The notes under the pieces: generated by a model
What the model was told of the DNA's origin: nothing
Databases searched by the model: none
The model's input: only the letters and a program-made list of their open reading frames with translations
Source: an uncultured candidate division Zixibacteria bacterium
GTDB lineage: Bacteria > Zixibacteria > MSB-5A5 > SM1-73
Length of the DNA stretch: 64,000 nucleotides
Direction of reading: 5' to 3'
NCBI GenBank assembly: GCA_903908285.1
Contig: CAIVRH010000007.1
Span: 40,321 to 104,320 of the forward strand
Part shown: positions 44,763 through 50,911 of the stretch, one piece after another
How the letters are laid out: each line of letters opens with the position of its first letter
How positions within the stretch are numbered: position 1 is the first letter of the stretch
Translations under genes and position numbers: made by a program

Positions 44763-45400
44763 CCTATCTTCTCCCGCTCCGATAGCTGAATGGTGATTGT
44801 TTTCAATGCCTTGTAGTCATCGATATGCATATTCCTTCGTCTTTTCCATATCTGACTACGATTCTTCCCATACTTAGCCCCGATCACCGCATTGTCATCG
44901 CTACCCAACATCTCAAAGATAAGATCAATATCCTTCTGTTTCCAGTCTCGCGTTAGTGATGCCATCACCCCAAACAACCCGCTTAACTGCATTGCCAGAT
45001 GCTGGTCAGGAAGTTCGAAGAGGAATCTCGGTAAACCCTTGTGCTTAGTCGTGAGTAGTTCTCTGGTGTGCGTTAAACCATAACCAACCATTCCGTGTGC
45101 AATTCTACGGTTCAAGGAGGTGTCGATTTGTCCGTAATTAACGACATATCGTAGCATAAAGGGAAATCCTTTTCGCAGGACAGATTCCTCCAAGTAGAGG
45201 AGACTTTGGACACTCCAGTAAAGTGATTTGGAAATCCCCTGGAACTCATCGCCGAGGGTGATGGTATATGGAGACACTATGCCTTTAGCCAGTTTTTTAT
45301 TACAGGAAGACACCAAACCCTTGAAATCCCTCATTAATTCTTTACCCTCGTACTTGCTACTCTTGAGGATGTCTCCCATTACAATGAAGTGGTACGCCAT
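44759..45400 (-). CDS. SatD-family protein
   Basis: 213 residues. Begins YHFIVMGDILKSSKYEG and has the family segments TITLGDEFQGI and LRYVVNYGQIDTSLNRRIAHGMVG. The C-terminal GSDDNAVIGAKYGKNRSQIWKRR looks like a helix-turn-helix-type stretch. SatD was named in streptococci for secretion and acid tolerance but its biochemistry is unknown; the D-x(n)-GDEF pattern recalls nucleotide-cyclase-like folds, which is speculative. Forms an operon with the following membrane gene, driven by the R4 promoter. Confidence 0.7.
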   Translation of the reverse strand: MAYHFIVMGDILKSSKYEGKELMRDFKGLVSSCNKKLAKGIVSPYTITLGDEFQGISKSLYWSVQSLLYLEESVLRKGFPFMLRYVVNYGQIDTSLNRRIAHGMVGYGLTHTRELLTTKHKGLPRFLFELPDQHLAMQLSGLFGVMASLTRDWKQKDIDLIFEMLGSDDNAVIGAKYGKNRSQIWKRRRNMHIDDYKALKTITIQLSEREKIG

Positions 45401-45745
45401 TACCGTCTCCTGATTCAGTCAGTGTGAAATATCTGGTTATGTATCACAAATAATGATACAACCTGTATGGTGTCATAAATACTGATACAAACATCTTTAC
45501 ATACCAAGTAGGTATCTATAAATTGTCCTCTCCTCGATGTTGTTTATGTAGATATATGTTGCATTCAAGAAACATTTTCACGTGTGGTACACCACACCTG
45601 CAGAAAGGGCTTCATTTAATTCTTTAAGCTCAATCAAAACCTATCCCCGAAGTATTCTAATTTCAATATACAAGAATAAGTTGTTGAAGAAACCATTGAT
45701 TAGCTCAAGCCCAGTTTCTGGTAAATCCACTCTTTTTACAGATTC

Positions 45746-45773
45746 ATAATAACCGTTTATATTTTCATGTCAA
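45746..45773 (-). promoter_or_regulatory. Promoter in R4
   Basis: TTGACA (45773-45768), 16-nt spacer, TATTAT (45751-45746), minus strand, directed at the SatD operon. Confidence 0.75.
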
Positions 45774-45795
45774 CCATTTTTCGTTAGTAATACAA

Positions 45796-45831
45796 CAAAA
45801 AAGGCGTCCCAGTTTTAGCTGAGATGCCCTT
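45796..45831 (-). terminator. Terminator in R4, for the zinc-ribbon/HEAT gene
   Basis: Minus strand: AAGGGCATC...GACGCCTT stem with T-rich tail TTTTTTGTTG; about 65 bases after the 45898 stop. Confidence 0.8.
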
Positions 45832-45856
45832 GTCATTCCCTTCTTCGTTATTAATA

Positions 45857-45878
45857 TCAGGAGCCAAAGAGCTCCTGA
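45857..45878. repeat. 3' palindrome copy 3
   Basis: TCAGGAGC, CAAAGA, GCTCCTGA; 19 bases after the zinc-ribbon/HEAT gene stop. Confidence 0.75.
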
Positions 45879-45897
45879 CATACGAACTTGTCGCCAC

Positions 45898-46632
45898 CTA
45901 CCAGAACTTCCACCAAGGGCTGGGGGGCTTAGCTGGCTTAGGGGGTTCCGGTTTTCCTATATGATTCAAGGCGTCTTCCGAACCTCTGCGGACACCTTCT
46001 TCACTATCTTGCCTGGCTTTTTCAAGGGCTGGGCGTGCCTTAAGTGCTTTGTCGCCCATTCGTTTCAGAACGTAGCAAGTGCGCCACCGCAAATACACTT
46101 CGGGATCGCCAAGCGCTTCGATCAGGTAGGGAACTGCTGCCTCACCTCTCGAAGCAAGTTCCTGCTCGATTTGGGGCGCACTAGTGCCCTTGCTTTCACG
46201 AAGGCGTCCTATCAAGTCCGGAACTGACATCGCAAGGAGCGCTCGATACTTTGCGCCCTGCTCAGCCACTGCATGCTCGTAGCCCTTAATGTCCAGTGTG
46301 CTGTCTCCGTGGGGTACGAGATACTTCATGTATGCATTCACGAATATGATCCCATGTCCACCCTCGCCTTCCGCTGTGGGTACTTTGTCAGGTAATCCAG
46401 GTCGTGCCCCGTTAGCCCAACCGAATCCCTCCTTATGGCGGTCCGCCACCAATGCCCCACATTTGGGGCAGAATGCCCGGTGATGTTCGACTTTTTCCCA
46501 ATCCCAGAAGCTGTACAATGGCGGGAAAGGGGTGTTGGGTGTATGGTTTTGATAGTAGCGGTCGCCCCATAGCGAGGTCGCACCACACTGTCCACAAATA
46601 AACTCATCTTGAGCCGACATCGTCTGTAACAT
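45898..46632 (-). CDS. Zinc-ribbon and HEAT-repeat protein
   Basis: 244 residues. A split zinc ribbon (ICGQCGATSLWG ... AFCPKCGALVADRH) occupies about 11-68. From about residue 130 there are HEAT-like repeats (APQIEQELASRGEAAVPYLIEALGDPEVYLRWRTCYVLKRMG; KARPALEKARQDSEEGVRRGSEDALNHIG) and a proline-rich tail ending PSPWWKFW. GGGAG lies 8 bases before the ATG. Such proteins usually bind nucleic acid or protein partners; function unknown. Served by the R5 promoter and the R4 terminator. Confidence 0.72.
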   Translation of the reverse strand: MLQTMSAQDEFICGQCGATSLWGDRYYQNHTPNTPFPPLYSFWDWEKVEHHRAFCPKCGALVADRHKEGFGWANGARPGLPDKVPTAEGEGGHGIIFVNAYMKYLVPHGDSTLDIKGYEHAVAEQGAKYRALLAMSVPDLIGRLRESKGTSAPQIEQELASRGEAAVPYLIEALGDPEVYLRWRTCYVLKRMGDKALKARPALEKARQDSEEGVRRGSEDALNHIGKPEPPKPAKPPSPWWKFW

Positions 46633-46690
46633 GGTTGTATCTCCCGGTTAGTCTCTGAGTACTTGTGGCTTATTTTCGTTGTGCCAGGAC

Positions 46691-46845
46691 TTAGTCCTGA
46701 CACATTTTGATTTCAATGAATCTGTTATAAGTATTTATCATACGATTTAAAGTAAACTCCTGATGCAACCCTTGTAATCCACTATGATAAATCCGTTTTG
46801 TTTTCAATAAAGCATTATAGTTATGTCTCTAATCTTGTCAACCCT
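46691..46845 (-). repeat. Promoter-leader repeat R5
   Basis: TTGACA-16-TATAAT on the minus strand, then TTTATCATAGTGGATTACAA, GGGTTGCATCAGGAGTTTAC and CATTGAAATCAAAATGTGTC. Drives the zinc-ribbon/HEAT gene. Confidence 0.85.
46814..46841 (-). promoter_or_regulatory. Consensus promoter in R5
   Basis: TTGACA (46841-46836), 16 nt, TATAAT (46819-46814). Confidence 0.82.
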
Positions 46846-46888
46846 AAATTCGAATTATTTATTCGAAAGGAAAGGGATAGAGGTTATA

Positions 46889-46964
46889 GCAACAAACTCG
46901 ATATTTATACTGAGCAGCGAAGTATTTATAGTGAGCCTCGAACTATTTATACTGAGCAGCGAAG
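46889..46964. repeat. Three 21-bp tandem units
   Basis: ATTTATACTGAGCAGCGAAG(T) occurs twice with a diverged middle unit ATTTATAGTGAGCCTCGAAC(T) between. The last unit joins the 23-bp inverted-repeat arm. Confidence 0.8.
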
Positions 46965-46987
46965 TACAACTTCGGTGGTGAAAAGGA
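46965..46987. repeat. 23-bp inverted repeat, right arm
   Basis: Exact reverse complement of 40054-40076. Confidence 0.7.
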
Positions 46988-47302
46988 CAGCGCCGGTATT
47001 TATGAAGGAGGTACTATTAAGGAAAGTTAAATTTTGATCTTTAACCTGAAACTTTAAACTTTGAATTCCCAACTCGAATTGTCTTGAACTTTATTGAACT
47101 CTTGAACTTTTGAACCTTTGAACATTTAATCTGCCTTACCAATGGACTTTCTGATGATGAAAAAAATGAAAATCCACCACCCCCAAGTCCCCCAAGCCCC
47201 CCATGTCCCCCCAAATCCGGTTCACAGGACATTGAAAAGATGAAAAAATGCAATCCGTAAGTCCAGTAAGTCCAGTAAGTTCAGTAAGTCAGGGTTTGAC
47301 TT

Positions 47303-47330
47303 GGTAGCCGCAATCTTCAGATTGCGTTAA
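47303..47330. repeat. Fragment of the GTAGCCGC-type palindrome
   Basis: GTAGCCGCAATCTTCAGATT plus GCG resembles the reverse complement of 59013-59038 with one substitution in the core. Confidence 0.65.
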
Positions 47331-47370
47331 GTCTGGCAGAGGAATAAACTCCTGAAGCAATCTTTTAAAT
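47331..47370 (-). repeat. Leader repeat fragment R8
   Basis: Plus strand AGGAATAAACTCCTGAAGCA, then ATCTTTTAAA: matches the TTTAAAGGTTGCGTCAGGAG core in reverse. It runs into the last codons of the GDPD gene, so the repeat boundary is at the gene's end. Confidence 0.6.
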
Positions 47371-48123
47371 ATTCTCACAATGTCTATGAGAAATTCTTTG
47401 ACGAAAAGCAAGAGCTTCCGGAAGTTTGTCAGTACATATCTTGGGTATTCTCATCTCCCAAATGGCGTTCAATTTCTGTTCGTCATTTATATCCCAAGAA
47501 TGGACTTCGATGCCTTGATTTCTGATATTACTTACCACGGTAGGGGAAAGCTGGGTGGGGTGAAGGTGCACTGCTCGGGCTTGCGCTAACTTAGCCCGGT
47601 GAACAGCCAGATAGGTGACCACATCCGGTTTCATCCACTCCTCAGAAAGAGGGAATAGCAGATCTGTGGCTAAACCTGGGCAACGCCGGCGAATATCGGA
47701 AAGCAACATCGGCTCATAGGAGGTTACTTCGATGGTCTCCCACCAGTTTTTAAATTGGAGCAACACAGATGCCACCTTTTCCGAGGATTCCGGTTCAGGT
47801 CCTTTAATCTCGATTTCCAATCCTATCTTTCCGCCAAGGGTTTCCAAAACCTGATGCAGGGTAGGGATGCTAAAGTGACCGCCGGTGAATTGCTGTTTAC
47901 CTTGTAGGTGCTCCCAGGTGTAGTCAAAAATGGGTCCGGATAAATCAGTGATTTCGTCTAAGTAAAAATAGTGATATACGACCGGCACTCCATCCGCTGT
48001 TAAACGGACGTCAAGCTCAACGGCATCCGCGCCCAATTCAATCGCCCGTTGAAAGGCGGGTATGGTGTTTTCAGGTGACTCACCGGTAACACCCCGATGA
48101 GCGACGATTTCAAAGGATGTCAT
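47365..48123 (-). CDS. Glycerophosphodiester phosphodiesterase family protein
   Basis: 252-residue TIM-barrel enzyme. IVAHRGVTGESPENTIPAF gives the catalytic HRG and PENT motif; AVELDVRLTADGVPVVYH supplies the metal Glu/Asp and second catalytic His (here in YHYFYLDEIT, slightly changed from the usual HD). EIEIKGPEPES gives the third metal-ligand Glu. Cleaves glycerophosphodiesters to glycerol 3-phosphate and an alcohol. No signal peptide, so cytoplasmic. Driven by the R6 promoter. Confidence 0.9.
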   Translation of the reverse strand: MTSFEIVAHRGVTGESPENTIPAFQRAIELGADAVELDVRLTADGVPVVYHYFYLDEITDLSGPIFDYTWEHLQGKQQFTGGHFSIPTLHQVLETLGGKIGLEIEIKGPEPESSEKVASVLLQFKNWWETIEVTSYEPMLLSDIRRRCPGLATDLLFPLSEEWMKPDVVTYLAVHRAKLAQARAVHLHPTQLSPTVVSNIRNQGIEVHSWDINDEQKLNAIWEMRIPKICTDKLPEALAFRQRISHRHCENI

Positions 48124-48296
48124 TTTTTCTGTTTATGATGGGTGGTACGGTTTTAGATTTTCGTTGACATAACAATGACTACGCGGTAAGTCTCAATTTC
48201 AATGTGTTAGTAACTGGGATTTCACACGGGGAAGAGTAAGTTCCTGGCGCAACCATTAAAGCCCGAAATGATAAATCCCCTCTGTTTACATGATTT

Positions 48297-48324
48297 ATTA
48301 TAACCGTTTGTATTTTCAAGTCAA
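48297..48324 (-). promoter_or_regulatory. Promoter in R6
   Basis: TTGACT (48324-48319), 16 nt, TATAAT (48302-48297). Confidence 0.8.
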
Positions 48325-48346
48325 TCATTCTTCGTCGGAAATACAA

Positions 48347-48382
48347 CAAAAAGGCGTCCCTGTTTTCTGCTGAGACACCTTT
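48347..48382 (-). terminator. Terminator in R6, for the VanZ-like/TPR operon
   Basis: Minus strand AAAGGTGTCTCAG ... GGGACGCCTTTTT with T tail; about 50 bases after the 48434 stop. Confidence 0.82.
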
Positions 48383-48433
48383 GCGATTCCAAACCTTTGG
48401 CACTGGATCTAATGTTGGGGTAAACTTTTGGGA

Positions 48434-49390
48434 TTAGTGCTTAAGATCAGTTGGGGGAACCTCCCGCCGCATTTTAGATAGATAATCCATTCCATTCCGG
48501 GCATCGGTATTGCCGGGCCAGATTTCGAGTGATTTTTGATAGTGCTGGGCAGTGGATGAGTAGTCTTTCCTCTGGACTTGAATATAAGCCAGGTGATTGT
48601 GGGTCTTGGCTATCTCCGGATCAATCTGCTGTAGATGACGGATGATTTTCAGATCATAGGACGCCGAATCCCCGGTGCTGATGCCGCATGAAAACTGAGC
48701 CTCGATAATCTTTAACGTGACCGGATCATCTTCATAATCATCCAGAGAGCGGTTAAGCATATCCTTATATGACAGGTTGACATCGGTCTGGCTGGCCAGA
48801 GTGTTCTCGAAAGCCTCCAGCGCCTCGTCGTATCGCTTTGCATCAAGGTAGAGTAGACCCAGCTTGCGGTATACCAGACCCTGGTCGACTTTGGACCCTA
48901 TGGCTTCTTTGTAATAGCGAATAGCTTCCTCTGTTTTCCCCTGTCGCTCCAGAAGCTCACCCAGATTGAAACCGATCAAGTCCTTGCGATTGCTCTCCAG
49001 CCGGGAAGCGGCTTTAAGCACTCGATCCGCTTCCTGGAGGAAGCCTGAGTACGTGTACGCCACAGCCAAATTTATCATGATGCTAACCCGCTGGGGAGTT
49101 ATCTGCAGTGCCTTCTGATAATAAGTAATCGCCCGGCGGTAATCCCCCTGATGGAGAAATCCATCTCCATATTGCTTGTAAGATTGGGATTCGGCCTGGA
49201 CACCTTGGTGTCCCCACTCCTGTAACCAATTCGGATTTGTAAGCGAAATGGCGCCGAATGATATCAAAGCCAGCCACACCAGCACCAAAAACCAGGTGAG
49301 AACCGTCTGCCGGCGCGAGGGTGACGAGTGTCGGCGCTTTTGGCTTTGGGGTGAACCATCAACCGGTATGGTGAAGAATAAACAGCACAT
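48434..49390 (-). CDS. Membrane-anchored TPR protein
   Basis: 318 residues. N-terminal basic stretch and one membrane helix (about 30-49), then TPR repeats (SYKQYGDGFLHQGDYRRAITYYQKAL, NLGELLERQGKTEEAIRYYKEAI, KLGLLYLDAKRYDEALEAFENTL, NHLAYIQVQRKDYSSTAQHYQKSL). Its start overlaps the VanZ-like gene end by 32 bases and uses GAGGGGAAGA as ribosome site. Probably works with that membrane protein; the process is unknown. Confidence 0.78.
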   Translation of the reverse strand: MCCLFFTIPVDGSPQSQKRRHSSPSRRQTVLTWFLVLVWLALISFGAISLTNPNWLQEWGHQGVQAESQSYKQYGDGFLHQGDYRRAITYYQKALQITPQRVSIMINLAVAYTYSGFLQEADRVLKAASRLESNRKDLIGFNLGELLERQGKTEEAIRYYKEAIGSKVDQGLVYRKLGLLYLDAKRYDEALEAFENTLASQTDVNLSYKDMLNRSLDDYEDDPVTLKIIEAQFSCGISTGDSASYDLKIIRHLQQIDPEIAKTHNHLAYIQVQRKDYSSTAQHYQKSLEIWPGNTDARNGMDYLSKMRREVPPTDLKH

Positions 49391-50594
49391 TCTTCCCCTC
49401 TCTTTTTAGTCGATTGAACAGCTCGCATGCCTGCGAATTCTCCAGGATGATCACCTGCATACCTCGCTGTGTGTAGTAGTTGTATATGAACTGGACCGGA
49501 GCTTTGACCGGAAATCCCTGCCCCCCCTCTCCCCGGGAGCCGCTGGATATAACCAGGATATCTGCCCGCTGCTTCATGAAGAATTTCTGGTCGCGAAAGT
49601 TAAAGAAATGCTTCTTATCCACCAGACGGAAAGTTCCGTCCGGGAAGACCATAGCATCGAAGAAAAGTATGGGAATACCCTGGTAAACAGTCAGACCGTG
49701 CCGGTGATAGACGATATTACCGGAGCGATACTTGACAAAGAAGTAAGTTTGCAGCAATACTGCGTACACAAAAATCGAAATCAGTGCAAATTTGATAATC
49801 CGGTTCTGAGAGAGATGCAGCAGGAAGAGGACTGCCGCGAAGCTCAGCCCAGTCAGCAGGACGACGTAACCTAGGTATTCGTATTCTGATAAAAGCGAGC
49901 CGTAACAAAGCAAGAGGAACGCAAAAATGAACATCAATACCAACAGACTGGGTGGGTGTTTCAAATAGTCAGGCACTCGCCGATGGCGGACTTTCTTCCA
50001 CTGCCTTGCTAAAGTGCCCGAGTCGGTCACGATCAAGTACAGGAAGATGATACCCATCAGGCTTCCCCAAAGGTCCTTGGCGATGTCGCTAACATCGAAG
50101 ACCCGGCTGCTCATATGCATCTGAAACGCCTCGTCAAAAGCGGATAAGCATAGAGCCAGCAGGTAAGTGATCAACATGATTTTTGCCGGGGTAACCCTTC
50201 GGGGCGCTAAATCCCGGTACACCATATATGCAAAGATGGCATAGGCGAAGTAATGCCAGTTTTGCTGAAGATCATAGAAGTGGTGATCGAAGTAATAATC
50301 GGTGATCTGCTGGGACAAAGCGTTCATCAGCACAACAATCACGGCAGCCAACCCCCGGATCCAGGTGAGGTAGGAGCGAAACGTAACCAGTAGCGCAATC
50401 ACCAGAACTATGGCCAGGAGGGGTAATATGGGAATTTCCGTATGGCCTAATGCGAAGGAGGAACCTGAAATCTGGGAGATCTTTTCGACCAAGAAATTCT
50501 GCAACAGCACGAAAGGCGTTGCAACCAAAAGCATGCTGTACATAATTACATGCAGGCGCGTCGAGTGTATTCCATGCAATTGGGTTTTAGGCAT
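49359..50594 (-). CDS. VanZ-like multi-pass membrane protein with soluble C-terminal domain
   Basis: 411 residues. About nine helices; in the middle ALCLSAFDEAFQMHMSSRVFDVSDIAKDLWGSLMGI is the VanZ-type motif (DE..Q...R..D..D...N/D..G). After about residue 320 a soluble region (ADILVISSGSRGEGGQGFPVKAP...MQVIILENSQACELFNRLKREGKNVLFILHHTG) resembles a small alpha/beta domain of unknown type. First gene of a two-gene operon under the R7 promoter, overlapping the TPR gene. Confidence 0.72.
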   Translation of the reverse strand: MPKTQLHGIHSTRLHVIMYSMLLVATPFVLLQNFLVEKISQISGSSFALGHTEIPILPLLAIVLVIALLVTFRSYLTWIRGLAAVIVVLMNALSQQITDYYFDHHFYDLQQNWHYFAYAIFAYMVYRDLAPRRVTPAKIMLITYLLALCLSAFDEAFQMHMSSRVFDVSDIAKDLWGSLMGIIFLYLIVTDSGTLARQWKKVRHRRVPDYLKHPPSLLVLMFIFAFLLLCYGSLLSEYEYLGYVVLLTGLSFAAVLFLLHLSQNRIIKFALISIFVYAVLLQTYFFVKYRSGNIVYHRHGLTVYQGIPILFFDAMVFPDGTFRLVDKKHFFNFRDQKFFMKQRADILVISSGSRGEGGQGFPVKAPVQFIYNYYTQRGMQVIILENSQACELFNRLKREGKNVLFILHHTG

Positions 50595-50756
50595 ACTTTA
50601 AAGTTGTGTATCAGTACCTTCCAGACGGGTCTCCGAAGTCCTGACACAATTTGATTTCAATACTTCTGTCACCATGATTCCCTGCTTGGTTAAGAGTATT
50701 CTCCTGACGCAACCTTTAAAGCCCACTATGATAAATCCACTCTGTTTACAAGATTT

Positions 50757-50784
50757 ATTATAACCGTTTGTATTTTCATGTCAA
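50757..50784 (-). promoter_or_regulatory. Consensus promoter in R7
   Basis: TTGACA (50784-50779), 16 nt, TATAAT (50762-50757), minus strand. Confidence 0.85.
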
Positions 50785-50805
50785 CCATTTTCGTTAGTAA
50801 TACAA

Positions 50806-50841
50806 TAAAAAAGGCGTCCCAGTTTTAGCTGAGACGCCTTT
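50806..50841 (-). terminator. Terminator in R7, for the dockerin-type protein gene
   Basis: Minus strand AAAGGCGTCTCAG, loop CTAAAA, CTGGGACGCCTTTTTT: an 8-bp GC-rich outer stem plus inner CAG/CTG, followed by a T run. About 70 bases after the 50912 stop. Confidence 0.9.
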
Positions 50842-50911
50842 GTCATTCCCTTCTTTGTTCCAAGATGTAAAGGGTGAATCTAAAGATTCACCCCTACAAA
50901 TTCTATTCTTC

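Larger units (their letters stand above)
45720..45835 (-). repeat. Promoter-terminator repeat R4
   Basis: Shares GTAAATCCACTCT, the promoter block and CGTTAGTAATACAACAAAAA plus the terminator hairpin with R7. The leader core downstream is degraded: CTAATTTCAATAT near 45657 is the only remnant. Confidence 0.8.
45401..45897. other. Gene-free stretch containing R4 and 3' palindrome
   Basis: 497 bases. Contains AT-rich leader DNA, a hairpin at about 45583 (GTGTGGTACACCACAC), promoter-terminator repeat R4 and 3' palindrome copy 3. ATAATGATACAA / CATAAATACTGATACAA near 45450-45490 forms a short direct repeat. Confidence 0.6.
46633..47364. other. Gene-free stretch with R5, tandem repeats and fragments of other repeats
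   Basis: 732 bases. Contains R5 (46691-46845), three 21-bp tandem units (46889-46964), an inverted-repeat arm (46965-46987), TTGAACTT low-complexity sequence (47041-47125), a C-rich stretch (47175-47215), GTAAGTCCA tandem units (47257-47290), a fragment of the 59 kb nested palindrome (47303-47330) and leader fragment R8. The plus-strand frame 46798-47037 is made mostly of the tandem repeat and is not taken as a gene. Confidence 0.65.
48184..48386 (-). repeat. Terminator-promoter-leader repeat R6 (complete)
   Basis: In minus orientation: terminator hairpin (48382-48347), TTGACT-16-TATAAT, ATTTATCATTTCGGGCTTTA, ATGGTTGCGCCAGGAACTTA and ACATTGAAATTGAGA. High similarity to R7 over most of its length. 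Feeds the GDPD gene. Confidence 0.88.
50619..50846 (-). repeat. Terminator-promoter-leader repeat R7 (most complete copy)
   Basis: Minus orientation, in order: terminator AAAGGCGTCTCAG...CTGGGACGCC with T run (50841-50806), TTGACA-16-TATAAT, GTGGATTTATCATAGTGGGC, TTTAAAGGTTGCGTCAGGAG, AATCATGGTGACAGAAGTAT, TGAAATCAAATTGTGTCAGG, and a GACTTCGGAGACC...GGTACTG tail. Serves as the reference copy for the family. Confidence 0.9.

Noticed and set aside
46798..47037. 79-codon plus-strand frame across the 21-bp tandem repeats
   Set aside because: Its middle is the tandem repeat, its start lies inside promoter repeat R5, there is no convincing ribosome site, and it runs against the local gene direction.
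42149..50846. CRISPR array explanation for the regular repeats
   Set aside because: Repeats are 60-230 bp and separated by whole genes of 0.4-2.2 kb, not by short uniform spacers; no cas genes.
42149..50846. Classical integron attC sites
   Set aside because: The R repeats lack a paired RYYYAAC / GTTRRRY core at plausible spacing and instead contain promoters and terminators; no integrase gene is visible.
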